Positions 8,260-16,322 of a stretch of DNA of 64,000 bases are shown here, one piece after another (the first letter of the stretch is position 1; the number at the start of each line of letters is the position of its first letter). Source of the stretch: Pseudomonadota bacterium (GTDB taxonomy: Bacteria; Pseudomonadota; Gammaproteobacteria; Xanthomonadales; Wenzhouxiangellaceae); assembly GCA_013285445.1 (NCBI GenBank), contig CP053448.1, forward strand, positions 868,001 to 932,000. Direction: 5' to 3'. The notes under the pieces are model-generated. The model ran no database searches. It was not told the DNA's origin and saw nothing but the letters and a program-made list of their open reading frames with translations. Made by a program: the position numbers and the translations under genes.

Positions 8260-8480
8260 GAAGCACGATCACCGAACGAGGACAGACCGTTGTTCCCGCG
8301 GCGATCCGTCGCCGGCTGGGCCTTTCTCCCGCCGACCGGCTCGAATGGGTCGTGACGAGTGACGGCATTCAGGTCATCCCGGTCAAGGCCGATCCGATTG
8401 ACGCCTGGCGCGGTCGCGGCCGCGGCGGAGGCACGCGTCGTCTGGTCGACGAGCGCCGCGCCGATACCAAGCTGGAATGA
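8256..8480 (+). CDS. vapB: AbrB/SpoVT-fold antitoxin (VapB type)
   Basis: A 74-residue protein with the swapped-hairpin AbrB motif at its start ('STITERGQTVVPAAIRRRLG', 'DRLEWVVTSDGIQVIPV') and an Arg/Gly-rich tail that would wrap the toxin. It should bind the operator at 8205 and neutralise the PIN toxin encoded next. ATG 8256 has GGAG 11 bases upstream. Its stop overlaps the toxin start (ATGA at 8477-8480), so the two are translationally coupled. Confidence 0.85.
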   Translation: MRSTITERGQTVVPAAIRRRLGLSPADRLEWVVTSDGIQVIPVKADPIDAWRGRGRGGGTRRLVDERRADTKLE

Positions 8481-8881
8481 AGCGCTATCTCCTCGACACC
8501 TCAGCCTTGCTGACGCTCAGAGACGATGAGCCGGGCGCTGATCGCGTTGCCGAGCTTCTACGGAACTCCGAAATCCATTGCCTTGCATGCTTCATGACGC
8601 GCATGGAAGTGCTCTACCGCGTCTGGAAGGACGAAGGCGAGCTGGCCGGAAAGTTTGCACTGCAGCAATGTCTGGCGCTTCCGATCAAGTGGATCGAGTC
8701 ATCCAATGACCTGTTGCTGCGCGCCGCGGAACTCAAGGCGCGATTTCCATTGTCGTTGGCCGATGCCTGGATCGCCGCGGCGGCAATCAAACACGACGCG
8801 ATACTGATCCACAAGGACCCGGAATTCAAACGGTTGAAACTGGAACAAGAATTGCTGCCATTCAAGAGCAGCGATGAATGA
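8477..8881 (+). CDS. vapC: PIN-domain ribonuclease toxin (VapC type)
   Basis: A 134-residue PIN protein. The metal-binding acids are visible: Asp in 'RYLLDTSALLTL', Glu in 'MTRMEVLYRVW', Asp in 'LSLADAWIAAAA' and Asp in 'IHKDPEFKRL'. VapC enzymes cleave RNA, often initiator tRNA or rRNA loops, when the antitoxin is degraded. The gene overlaps vapB by four bases. It is the standard length for the family and intact, so the pair is probably functional. Confidence 0.88.
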   Translation: MKRYLLDTSALLTLRDDEPGADRVAELLRNSEIHCLACFMTRMEVLYRVWKDEGELAGKFALQQCLALPIKWIESSNDLLLRAAELKARFPLSLADAWIAAAAIKHDAILIHKDPEFKRLKLEQELLPFKSSDE

Positions 8882-9242
8882 TGAATAATGACGCCTTCCG
8901 GCAATCCGTCGGCAATGCGCGGCAGCGTGACATTGATTGACAGCAAGGGCGGTGGGCGTTGCGCGAGATGCCGTCGGCCTATAGCGCCAATTCTGCTGGA
9001 AAAGTGGGGCGTTTAAGGGGTAAAAACGGGTTCGGGTGGGACAATTCGAATTGAAATTCAGCCGGTTATGCTGGTCCGACCCCGCTCCTCGATCCCCATT
9101 TCTCTTTCTGGGCTACTGTGACGAATAAGGCAGGCTTACCGAGGAACGTGCCTCGAGAATGCGGACCGGTTCGACGGGATCAGGGCTGCGAAGCTGCGCG
9201 AGCGCTCACGTGGGCGCATCGCACCCTAGTCGACGTCCGAAG
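8882..9242. other. gene-free stretch before the IS66 composite
   Basis: No convincing gene. On the minus strand its right edge holds the last two codons and stop (GTC GAC TAG) of the membrane-protein gene whose body lies at 20711-21316. A motif at 8999 ('ggaaaagtggggcgttta') resembles the sequence next to both IS110 copies and may be another element-end relic; this is weak. Confidence 0.5.
9235..9242. repeat. 8-bp target duplication GTCCGAAG, left copy
   Basis: Identical to 20711-20718 on the far side of the second IS66. IS66 elements make 8-bp duplications. The inner flanks of the two IS66 copies (GGGAAAGG at 11571, GCTGCAAG at 18375) do not match it or each other. Confidence 0.9.
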
Positions 9243-9250
9243 GTAAGCGC

Positions 9251-10789
9251 CTACAAATCCCCACCCTTGACGTTGCCCGGCAGTAATGCGTCAATATCGT
9301 CGATGGTTTCGGCCAGTGGCAGCTCTTGAAAAACCTGACGCAGGTAGGCATAGGGCTCGATGGCGTGGCCCTTGGCGGTTTCGATCAGGCTGTGGAGGTT
9401 GGCGCTGGCGCGAGCGCCTGCTGGTGACTTGGAGAACAGCCAGTTCTTGCGGCCGATGGCGAACGGCCGGATGGCGTTTTCGATGGCGTTGTTGTCGATC
9501 GGGTAGCGGCCATCGTCGAGGTAGCGCACCAGCGCTGGCCATTGGTTGTGCAGGTACTGAAGCGCTTCGCCCAGCTTGGTCTTTGGGGCGACACGCGGCA
9601 GTGTCGTGGTCAACCAGGCGTTCAGCTGGTCGATGACGGGCTGTGACTTGTCCTGGCGCAAGCGGTGGCGCTCGGTCGGGTTCAGCGCCTGGGCTTCGCG
9701 CTCGATCCGGTAGAGCTTGCCGATCAGCGCCAGGGCCTGATCCGGGCGTCCGATCTTGCCCTTTGGCTGGAGCTTGGCGGCATCGAAGAACTTGCGCCGG
9801 GCATGGGCCCAGCAGCCCAGGCGGGTGATGCCATGGTCCCGACAGGCCGCGCCATAGCCGGAATAGCCGTCGGCCATCAGGGCACCGGAGAAGCCTTCCA
9901 GGCGCGCCACGGGCACATCGCCGGAACGACTGGCCTCGTAGTGATAGACCCGCAGCCGCTGCCCCGGCGGGCCGGCACCCATGACCCACATGTAGCTGTT
10001 GCTTCGTGCCGGCTTGCCGGGTTCGTCGAGGACCTGGACGGTGGTCTCGTCCATGCCGATGACCGGCTCATCAAGGATCTGCTCGGTCAGACGATTGATC
10101 AGGGGCTGGACCAGCTTGCCGTAGCGGATCATCCAGTTGGCCAGGGTGGTGCGGTCGAGCTCGACGCCCAGCCGCGCGAACTGCTGAATCTGTCGGTACA
10201 GCGGCAGGGCGTCGACGTACTTGGCCGTGGCGATGTAGGCCAGCAGGCCCGGTGCGGCCATCGACTTGCCCAGCGGCTGGGCGGGCTTGGTGGCGGTGGC
10301 CACATGCCCTTCGCAGCAGGGGCAGGCGTACTTCAGCCGGACGTGGCGGATGACCTTGACGCTCGCCGGAATGATATCGAGCTGCTCGGAGGTCTCCTCG
10401 CCGATGCGCTCCAGAACCGCACCATCGTGCGGACAGACCTTGTCGGCCTCGGGCAGGTCGTGAATGACTTCCTCGCGCGGCAGCTCCGGCGGCAGGGCCG
10501 GCCGGCCCCGACGCTGGCGAGAGTGCGGCTTGACAGCGACCTCGGGGGGCTCGCTTGCCGCGATCTCCTCGGCTTCGTTGAACAGGCCCAGCTGATCTGC
10601 ACTGGCCTGCTCGCTGGTGCCGGCAAAGGTCTTGCGCTGGAAAGTGCGGATGATCTCTTCGAGCTGATGAATGCGCGCTTCGCGCGCCTCGAGGGTTGCC
10701 TGCTGGCTGGCCAGCTGCGCCTGGAGAGCGGCGATCTGATCGGCCGTTGAGGGATCTGCAACAGAGGCTTTGTTGACGGCCGACGACAT
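9251..10789 (-). CDS. tnpC: IS66 transposase TnpC, copy 1
   Basis: A 512-residue IS66 transposase. The N-terminal leucine-zipper-like coiled coil ('IAALQAQLASQQATLEAREA', residues 18-45) is followed by a zinc-finger region ('KYACPCCEGHVATA') and the DDE core: Asp in 'PVIGMDETTVQVLDE', Asp in 'GALMADGYSGYGAAC' and Glu in 'NNAIENAIRPFAIGRKN'. The C-terminal IS66 helix ('AIEPYAYLRQVFQELP') is complete. Length is normal. It is transcribed with tnpB and tnpA from the right end of the element. Confidence 0.95.
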   Translation of the reverse strand: MSSAVNKASVADPSTADQIAALQAQLASQQATLEAREARIHQLEEIIRTFQRKTFAGTSEQASADQLGLFNEAEEIAASEPPEVAVKPHSRQRRGRPALPPELPREEVIHDLPEADKVCPHDGAVLERIGEETSEQLDIIPASVKVIRHVRLKYACPCCEGHVATATKPAQPLGKSMAAPGLLAYIATAKYVDALPLYRQIQQFARLGVELDRTTLANWMIRYGKLVQPLINRLTEQILDEPVIGMDETTVQVLDEPGKPARSNSYMWVMGAGPPGQRLRVYHYEASRSGDVPVARLEGFSGALMADGYSGYGAACRDHGITRLGCWAHARRKFFDAAKLQPKGKIGRPDQALALIGKLYRIEREAQALNPTERHRLRQDKSQPVIDQLNAWLTTTLPRVAPKTKLGEALQYLHNQWPALVRYLDDGRYPIDNNAIENAIRPFAIGRKNWLFSKSPAGARASANLHSLIETAKGHAIEPYAYLRQVFQELPLAETIDDIDALLPGNVKGGDL

Positions 10790-10807
10790 GCAGAAAGTAT
10801 AGCATAA

Positions 10808-11191
10808 TCAATAGCATGAAGCACCACCAATCAACGAATTAGTGGCCGAAAAGTGCAGTTGTTGATGGCCCTGCATGCGCATCACATCAAAACCCTCGAG
10901 CAGCCAGTTGAACTCACGCTCGCCCCAGCGGATCACGCCGTCGGCATGCTTGCGCGGCCACTGGAACTTCGCCTTCTCCAGGCGCTTGTACCAGAGGCAA
11001 AAGCCGGTCTGGTCCCAGTAGAGCACCTTGAGCCGGTCGCGGTGGCGGTTGCAGAACACGTACAGCGCATCGGCGAACGGATCCAGGGCCATCTGCTGCT
11101 CGACGATGGCCGCCAGGCCGTCAATGGACTTGCGAAAGTCCACCACGTCGCGGTGCAGGTAAACCTTGGGCAGGTCACGAAACAGACGCAT
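10808..11191 (-). CDS. tnpB: IS66 accessory protein TnpB, copy 1
   Basis: A 127-residue IS66 Orf2 (PF05717-type) protein with 'DVVDFRKSIDGLAAIVEQQM', 'FADALYVFCNRHRDRLKVL' and 'TGFCLWYKRLEKAKFQWP'. It is required for transposition of IS66-type elements, though its biochemical role is unclear. The start overlaps the end of tnpA, and tnpC follows after 18 bases. Confidence 0.93.
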   Translation of the reverse strand: MRLFRDLPKVYLHRDVVDFRKSIDGLAAIVEQQMALDPFADALYVFCNRHRDRLKVLYWDQTGFCLWYKRLEKAKFQWPRKHADGVIRWGEREFNWLLEGFDVMRMQGHQQLHFSATNSLIGGASCY

Positions 11192-11486
11192 CGGCCAGCT
11201 CCCGCATCAGTTGGGCGACCCAGGCCGGACAAGCCGAGCTTGGAAGCTCCAGCGCGACACCGCGCCACGACACCGCTATCTGGCCGGTGAGCTGAGACGG
11301 CATCGGCGGCGCGACCGCGACCAGGCCCTGATGCGTATCCGCCTCGCGCAGCGCCTTGCGGCGCCGGTAGAAGGACTTCGGTGTCAGGCCATGGCGCTGA
11401 CAGAACTCAGCCACCGACTCTGCGCCGGCAGCCTGCTGCGCGATCAGCTCTCGCCACTGATCGGCTTTGAGGTAACGTCTGCTCAC
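11175..11486 (-). CDS. tnpA: IS66 accessory protein TnpA, copy 1
   Basis: A 103-residue IS66 Orf1 protein with a helix-turn-helix ('SVAEFCQRHGLTPKSFYRRR', residues 26-45) that probably binds the element ends. It ends 17 bases inside tnpB, consistent with translational coupling. It begins about 85 bases inside the right inverted repeat. Confidence 0.9.
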   Translation of the reverse strand: MSRRYLKADQWRELIAQQAAGAESVAEFCQRHGLTPKSFYRRRKALREADTHQGLVAVAPPMPSQLTGQIAVSWRGVALELPSSACPAWVAQLMRELADASVS

Positions 11487-11570
11487 TTGCTTGCTCCATC
11501 CTGAAAATCGATGGAATCAGCATAGTGATCTATGCGTCGTTGAGAAGAGTGTCGGTTCGTAGGCGCTTAC

Positions 11571-11926
11571 GGGAAAGGAGATGAGAAGGACATGTCTGGA
11601 AAATCAGGTGATAGCCCGAATCGGTCAGTATGAAGAAGAGGGGAATCCTTTGCATAAATCCAAGTATTGATACCACCATATATGCCAATCGGATCACTCT
11701 GCACATACCGCCCAGTCTGCGGCTCGTAGTCGCGGAAGTAGTTGTAAAGAACTCGCCCATACGATCCCACCGGGCTAGATTCCGATTTTTCCTTGCGCCT
11801 CTGTGGACTTAGCTCCGGATTCACCCAGACGAGGCGGGGCCTGGGCCGGTTTTGGCCCCGACGCGGGTTTCGGCTTAGCCGACCGTTGGGCCGGACGGGT
11901 GGATTGGACGTCAACACGGCTGCCAT
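11571..11926 (-). pseudogene. RHS-repeat protein fragment cut off by IS66
   Basis: The minus strand encodes the diagnostic RHS core end ('YNYFRDYEPQTGRYVQSDP', then 'GIYGGINTWIYAKDSPLLH', 'DRFGL') and about 14 further residues before entering the IS66 terminus. In complete RHS proteins this motif is followed by a variable C-terminal toxin, which is missing here. The upstream beta-shell repeats are also absent; the Pro/Arg-rich leader from 11926 is not recognisable. It is a relic at the cargo edge. Confidence 0.7.
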
Positions 11927-12677
11927 GAGGCGATTTTACGGGAGCGCGGCGCCGGTTGCATCCTCGCTTTAGCCGCTTTTCAGGGCGGGCGGCCCGCTCA
12001 AGGCGGTTAGCGCAGGCGAGAAAGAGGGTGCGGTTTGCGCCGTCAGGCGCAAGAAGCGCCCGACTGAAGCCGTCGCGCGTGGAAGCCGCGAAGCGGCTGG
12101 AGCCCGCCGGCGCGGACCGGCCCGGGCGGGGAACAACTTCAAGCGCGGCACGTCAGTGCCGCCACCTTATGGAGCGAAGCGACGCGGCCAGTGGAACATA
12201 ATGCGGATTATGCGAGCGTCAGCCGGACTCTGGCCAAGGGGCGCCGACCGATGAGGGAGAGTGCCTCTTGGACAGTGCGCATAATCCCCCCGCATTATGT
12301 TCTGCTGGCCGCTTCAAAGCCCCCTTTGGGGGATGGGGGGCGACCGCCGCAGTCTTGGCGCAGCCAAGTCTGCGAGCGGGCGTGAACAAGCACCGCAACA
12401 CTTGCGTCAGCATGTGTTGCACAAGACCTCTGCCCCGGACGGTTAACGGAGTCGACCAAGTCTCGGTTGGCACCGAGCGAGGCCGGCACGCAGCTTGCGT
12501 GCGCTCGACGCCGGCGGAAGACCGTCGGGCTGGAGCCGCTGCGGCGAGCGCACAGTGCAAGGTGCGTGACGGCCGATCCGAAGCCGGACGGAGTCCGGGT
12601 CTGGCAACTAAGGGAGAAGCGGCCAGGAGCTTACCTGCGTCCGCTACAGCTTTAGCTTAGCGGCGCCGACTCTGAAG
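11927..12677. other. 750-base gene-free, dyad-rich stretch
   Basis: Very GC-rich DNA with several small dyads ('aagccgcgaagcggctgg' near 12088, among others) and one large inverted repeat described separately. No frame on either strand looks coding. It lies between the RHS relic and the end of the toxin operon and could be the terminal region of the unit that carries the recombinase. Confidence 0.45.
12195..12301. repeat. paired AT-rich dyads, candidate recombinase site
   Basis: AACATAATGCGGATTATGCG (12195-12214) returns in inverted orientation at 12278-12301 as CGCATAATCCCCCCGCATTATGTT. Each arm is itself a dyad (CATAAT...ATTATG). These are the only AT-rich islands in 700 bases of GC-rich DNA, and the tyrosine recombinase gene lies about 1.1 kb away. 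A binding or crossover site is inferred, not shown. Confidence 0.45.
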
Positions 12678-12977
12678 TCAGCTCAAGTCGCGGGGGTTGG
12701 CGGGCAACTGCTGCCGATAGTGCATCACGGTCACGACTTCCACATGCTCATCGCGTTGGCGGTAGATAATTCGGTAAGGTCGTGACAGCAGCTCGCGCAA
12801 GTCGTCGTCCGGATACTCAGGCACCCTGCGGCCGCTGTGCGGAACGGTCTCAAGTTGAACAACACGGGCAACCAGGCGCCTGATCAGCGCATCGGCATCT
12901 CGGGGGGCGTTCTCGGCTACATGCTCTTGGATGGCGGCAAGCTGAGCCTGCGCCTCGGCCGACCAGATGACGGTCAT
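12678..12977 (-). CDS. RelE/ParE-family toxin
   Basis: A 99-residue ParE/RelE-fold protein: 'VIWSAEAQAQLAAIQEHVAE' (helical hairpin), 'LETVPHSGRRVPEYPDDDLR', then the core strands 'ELLSRPYRIIYRQRDEHVEV' and 'VVTVMHYRQQLP'. Members either inhibit gyrase (ParE) or cleave mRNA on the ribosome (RelE); motifs alone do not decide. Its ATG directly follows the antitoxin TGA (TGAATG), so it is coupled to it. It is the last gene of the four-gene minus-strand operon that starts with the recombinase. Confidence 0.85.
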   Translation of the reverse strand: MTVIWSAEAQAQLAAIQEHVAENAPRDADALIRRLVARVVQLETVPHSGRRVPEYPDDDLRELLSRPYRIIYRQRDEHVEVVTVMHYRQQLPANPRDLS

Positions 12978-13178
12978 TCACTGAAGGCCAAGGGATTCCA
13001 GCAGGGCTTCGCTCGTGTAAGTGCGCCCGGCGTCAAGATCGGCCAGCCCCCGCTCGATGGATCGACGCACGGCGATTTCATAAGCCACGTCATCCCAGGT
13101 CGCGTTGTCGGGCAACTGCTCGATCAGTTCTCGAGCCCTAGCCTTCACGGTGTCTGCTTTCGCTGCCATAGTCTCCAT
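12978..13178 (-). CDS. cognate antitoxin of the RelE/ParE toxin
   Basis: A 66-residue acidic protein: 'KADTVKARARELIEQLPDNA', 'TWDDVAYEIAVRRSIERGLA', 'DLDAGRTYTSEALLESLGLQ'. This layout (a short helix, then a C-terminal toxin-binding arm) matches small antitoxins paired with ParE. I chose ATG 13178 (GGGAG seven bases upstream); ATG 13169 is an alternative. The longer open frame upstream overlaps the preceding gene and is not used. Confidence 0.75.
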   Translation of the reverse strand: METMAAKADTVKARARELIEQLPDNATWDDVAYEIAVRRSIERGLADLDAGRTYTSEALLESLGLQ

Positions 13179-13179
13179 T

Positions 13180-13425
13180 CTACTGCTCCCGTCGCTCATC
13201 TTCCATCCGTATCCCATAGCCGCAACGCTCGAACCAGGCCCAGGCCAGGTCCCGCTCATCGGACCCGTGGCTGGTGTAGCCGTCTGGCCGGGGATCATCG
13301 GCCCAGTCCGGCATCTCGCACAGGTCGGCGATAAAGCCACGTAGCAGGGCCGCCGGGTCCAGGCCGTAGTCCCGGCACAGGTCCAGGTATTCCGGGGGCA
13401 GGTCCAGGCGCAGGCGTTGGGTCAT
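13180..13425 (-). CDS. small unknown protein between recombinase and antitoxin
   Basis: An 81-residue acidic soluble protein starting MTQRLRLDLPPEYLDLCRD, with 'GLDPAALLRGFIADLCEMPD' and 'ERDLAWAWFERCGYGIRME'. I do not recognise the family. Its ATG overlaps the recombinase stop (ATGA) and its own stop lies one base before the antitoxin ATG, so it belongs to the operon. The N-terminal third resembles a small DNA-binding or accessory factor; that is only an impression. Confidence 0.65.
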   Translation of the reverse strand: MTQRLRLDLPPEYLDLCRDYGLDPAALLRGFIADLCEMPDWADDPRPDGYTSHGSDERDLAWAWFERCGYGIRMEDERREQ

Positions 13426-14339
13426 TCGGCCTCTCCCCAATCGCCCGCCGTGTCCGGTCGGCGGTCGGCCGGATGGGTCAGCGCGTGGACGGCCTTGAGC
13501 TTGCGGATCGAGACCTGGGTGTAGATCTCGGTGGTCGAGAGCTGGCTGTGGCCGAGAATGGCCTGGATGTGGCGGATGTCGGCGCCGTTGTCGAGCATCA
13601 GGGTGGCCATGGTGTGGCGGAAGATGTGACAGGCGCCGGGCTTGCCGATGCCGGCCGAGTCGATGTATTTCTTGACCCGGTCGGTCAGGCGGTTGTGGCT
13701 GAACGGCTCGCCGAACTCGTGCAGGAACAGCCAGCCGGCGTCGGGCTCGACCACCAGCCCTGGCCGGATCTCGCGGGTGTAGCGCTCGATCCAGTCGCAG
13801 GCGCGCTTCCCCAAGGGCACCATGCGGTCCTTTTTGCCCTTGCCCTCGCGCACCATCAGGGTGCCGTTCTGGGTGTCGACATCATAGAGCTTGAGGACAG
13901 CCAGCTCGGCCCGGCGGATGCCGGTCGAGTAGAAGGTCTCGATGATGGCCCGGTCGCGGATGCCCAACTCCCCGTGCAGCAGGGTCTGGGCGCAGATGCG
14001 CTCGACTTCGGCGTGGGTCAGCACATGCTGGGGCAGACGCCGGTGGACCCGGGGCAGTTCCATCTCGCTGGCCGGGTTGTAGAGCAGGTGGTTTTCTTTC
14101 GTCAGCCATTTGAAGAAGGCTTTCACGGGCACCAGGCGCTGCTGCTGGGTGGCAAAGCGGATCGGCTCGCCGTCGGGTTTTCGGTAGTGGTACAGGTAGC
14201 GTCGATACCGCTCCAGGATCGGCCGGGTGATGTCCTGCACCCGATCAAGCCCGCGCTCATCGCACCAGAAGATGAAGCGCTTGAGCATGCGCTCGCGAAC
14301 CGTCACGGTGTGCAGACTCAGGCCCAGCGCCTGTGATGC
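13422..14339 (-). CDS. tyrosine recombinase (XerC/D-like), N-terminus truncated by IS91
   Basis: The SAM-like core-binding domain ('SLHTVTVRERMLKRFIFWCD', 'VPVKAFFKWLTKENHLLYNP') and the catalytic domain are present with all expected residues: Arg in 'YSTGIRRAELAVL', Lys in 'EGKGKKDRMVPLG', His-x-x-Arg in 'CHIFRHTMATLML', His in 'QAILGHSQLST' and the nucleophile Tyr in 'TEIYTQVSI'. At 14339 the sequence switches to the IS91 C-terminal region on the other strand (identical to about 3160 onward), so roughly the first 15-20 residues are missing and the apparent start at 14498 is artificial. The catalytic half is intact; activity is doubtful. It heads the operon with the unknown gene and toxin-antitoxin pair. 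Recombinases of this kind often accompany IS91 elements. Confidence 0.75.
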   Translation of the reverse strand, partial: ASQALGLSLHTVTVRERMLKRFIFWCDERGLDRVQDITRPILERYRRYLYHYRKPDGEPIRFATQQQRLVPVKAFFKWLTKENHLLYNPASEMELPRVHRRLPQHVLTHAEVERICAQTLLHGELGIRDRAIIETFYSTGIRRAELAVLKLYDVDTQNGTLMVREGKGKKDRMVPLGKRACDWIERYTREIRPGLVVEPDAGWLFLHEFGEPFSHNRLTDRVKKYIDSAGIGKPGACHIFRHTMATLMLDNGADIRHIQAILGHSQLSTTEIYTQVSIRKLKAVHALTHPADRRPDTAGDWGEAE

Positions 14340-14835
14340 GAGCCACTGGATTTCATCGCCCGGCTGGCCGCGCTCGTCCCGCCGCCGCGCCTGAATCTGG
14401 CCCGCTTCCACGGGGTGTTTGCGCCGAATAGCCCGTACCGGGCGCGGATCACACCGGCCCGCCGGGGCCGGGGTGCCAGGCCGGTCAAGCCGGCTCAAGA
14501 AAAGGAGCGCACGCCGGCCGAGCAGCGCTCAGCGATGCGCTGGGCGCAAAGGCTCAAGCGAGTGTTTCAGATCGACGTCGAAACCTGCCCGAGTTGCGGT
14601 GGCACGGTCAAGATCATCGCGAGCATCGAAGACCCGCCAGCGCAGGCAATGGAGGCTTTGCGACTTTCCGCGCCAGCGGAATGAAGCGAAGCCGGAATGC
14701 CGTTGCGCGTGATCGAGCGGATACTGAATCACCTGGCCAGCAAGGATCTGCCCGGCCTGTGGACGGAAAGTCGTGCGCCGCCTGTCCGCGTGCATCGCGC
14801 CGGCAGGCCGGCCGAGCGTACCGGCTTGCATCACT
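14340..14835 (+). pseudogene. IS91-family transposase C-terminal fragment, remnant 2
   Basis: This begins in the same motif as remnant 1 ('LDFIARLAALVPPPR'-type DNA), continues 'FHGVFAPNSPYRARITPARR', and keeps the C-terminus that remnant 1 lacks: 'MRWAQRLKRVFQIDVETCPS' and 'CGGTVKIIASIEDP'. Directly after 'EDP' a 72-base palindromic insertion (14637-14708) introduces a stop. The native ending 'VIERILNHLASKDLPGLW' resumes beyond it in another frame. The element's non-coding end follows to about 15061. Confidence 0.8.
14637..14708. repeat. 72-base palindromic insertion inside IS91 remnant 2
   Basis: Compared with the expected IS91 C-terminus, these 72 bases interrupt the sequence between codons for 'IEDP' and 'VIERIL'. 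They form nested dyads: CGCAggCA at one end against TGccgTTGCG at the other, and TTCCGC...GCGGAA in the middle. It looks like a mobile REP- or MITE-type palindrome. No second copy was seen in this window. Confidence 0.5.
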
Positions 14836-15061
14836 GAAACGCAGGAAACCGGTTTCAGGCCGCGTTGCATCCGGGCGCGGCCCGATGGCGCTCGTGCCGG
14901 ATGAGCCAATGCTGGCAAAGACGGGGCTACACGAGCTGCTCGATTGGCTCCGACGGGGCGGAATCGGACGGAATTCGGCGTGCTGGGGACTTTGGTAAGG
15001 GTCCGGGGCCAGCCTGGCACGGCTCCGGATACCGTTGGAAATCAGGAAATAGGGCGCTTAT

Positions 15062-16322
15062 ACTTCCTTGTATGGTTTTGGGCATCCAACATCGTCAAGA
15101 TGGAGGATGCCGGGGTGGGAGGGACTTAATGCTTCCTTCGGACCGTTGCGTACCGACTCGTATAGAAATCGTCCCCACCCCTCACCATGAGCGCCGATGA
15201 AGAATCCAGCCGCTTTTATGGCCGATATCGGCAAGGTTGCGCCCGGTGAGTCCCCGGCTTGTTGATTCACAGACCGGAGACAACCATGACACAGCTCGGC
15301 AACGAACGCATCGTCGGGGTCGATGTTTCCAAAGATCGCCTCGACCTTTATGACTGGGACTCGAAGTGTCCTGATTCCATGGCCAACGACATCGATGCAA
15401 TTGATCGTTGGTTGGACCGTTTCAACCTGCCGGTTCGCTTTGCGATGGAACCGACCAATCAGTATCACATCGCGCTGGCCGAGCGCGCCCATGCGCGTGG
15501 GCACGCGGTCTATCTTGTCGACCCGCACCGGCTTAGCCATTACCGCTGCGGTGTCGGGCAGCGGGTCAAGGCCGACCCCCAGGACGCTCAACTGCTGGCC
15601 CGCTACCTGGCGCGTGAAGGCGACGACCTGGCCCCCTGGAAGCCCCTGTCGCAGGGGCAGCAGCGTTTCTGGCGGCTTCTGAGACGACGCGCCACAGTGG
15701 TTCGCGCACGGATCCAGCTGCAGCAGTCCCTGGCCGGCCTGGAGGCGCTAAACAGCGAGGTCGATGCGCTGCTGGAGCGGTTCAACACACTGATCCGGAA
15801 GATGGAGCGGGCGCTGCTGTCGGAGGCGAGAAGGCTCGGATGGGAGCGCGACCTGGACCACGCGCAACGGCTCCACTCCGGGGCTTTTTGCTTTGTGGGC
15901 AAACCGCCCCTGCGTTCCCGCCTGCGCTGCCAGGCGATCCCGGGTATCGGCCCGCTCAGCGCGCTGGCGCTGACCGCGATCTTCCATCAGGGCACCTACC
16001 GCAATGCCGATGCCTTCATTGCCTTCATGGGCATGGACGTCCGGGTCCGCCAGTCCGGGCGCTGGAAAGGGAAGAGCAAGTTGACCAAAAAGGGGGACCC
16101 GGAGGTCCGCAGGCTATTGTTCAACGCTGCCATGCAGGCGCGAAGAAACCCGCTCTGGGAGCCTTACTATCTGGCACTCAGAGAACGAGGCTTCAGCACC
16201 ACGGCTGCCTTCGTAGCATTGGGCCGCAAGCTCGCCCGAGTGGCCTTCGCGCTGCTTCAGAAAAACGCCGATTTCGACCCAAAACTGCATACGGCAGGTT
16301 GATAGGTAACATAGAATCTATA
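15062..16322. mobile_element. IS110-family insertion sequence, copy 2
   Basis: Same 1,261-bp length and ends as copy 1 (3558-4818). It is inserted beside the IS91 remnant on the left and cuts a polysaccharide gene on the right. Confidence 0.85.
15286..16302 (+). CDS. IS110-family transposase, copy 2
   Basis: A 338-residue DEDD transposase with the same catalytic and helix-hairpin-helix motifs as copy 1. The ATG at 15286 follows 'ccggagacaacc'; an upstream in-frame codon at 15259 is not needed. Differences from copy 1 cluster in the first quarter (KCPDSMANDIDAID, DRFNLPVRFAMEP, VYLVDP). From about residue 85 onward the proteins are identical. Confidence 0.93.
   Translation: MTQLGNERIVGVDVSKDRLDLYDWDSKCPDSMANDIDAIDRWLDRFNLPVRFAMEPTNQYHIALAERAHARGHAVYLVDPHRLSHYRCGVGQRVKADPQDAQLLARYLAREGDDLAPWKPLSQGQQRFWRLLRRRATVVRARIQLQQSLAGLEALNSEVDALLERFNTLIRKMERALLSEARRLGWERDLDHAQRLHSGAFCFVGKPPLRSRLRCQAIPGIGPLSALALTAIFHQGTYRNADAFIAFMGMDVRVRQSGRWKGKSKLTKKGDPEVRRLLFNAAMQARRNPLWEPYYLALRERGFSTTAAFVALGRKLARVAFALLQKNADFDPKLHTAG

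Larger units (their letters stand above)
9243..11570. mobile_element. IS66-family insertion sequence, copy 1
   Basis: Ends GTAAGCGCCTAC...GTAGGCGCTTAC are perfect 12-bp inverted repeats. It contains the three-gene set tnpA-tnpB-tnpC on the minus strand. It matches copy 2 (18383-20710) in length; the only difference I noticed is one base in tnpA (G at about 11351, A in copy 2), so duplication was recent. Confidence 0.95.

Noticed and set aside
9665..10750. 361-codon plus-strand frame inside IS66, repeated at 18805
   Set aside because: Antisense of tnpC in both copies.
11927..12677. rRNA, structured RNA or integron attC array
   Set aside because: Dyads are irregular, no conserved RNA core or attC spacing could be matched, and no IntI signature is present in the neighbouring recombinase.
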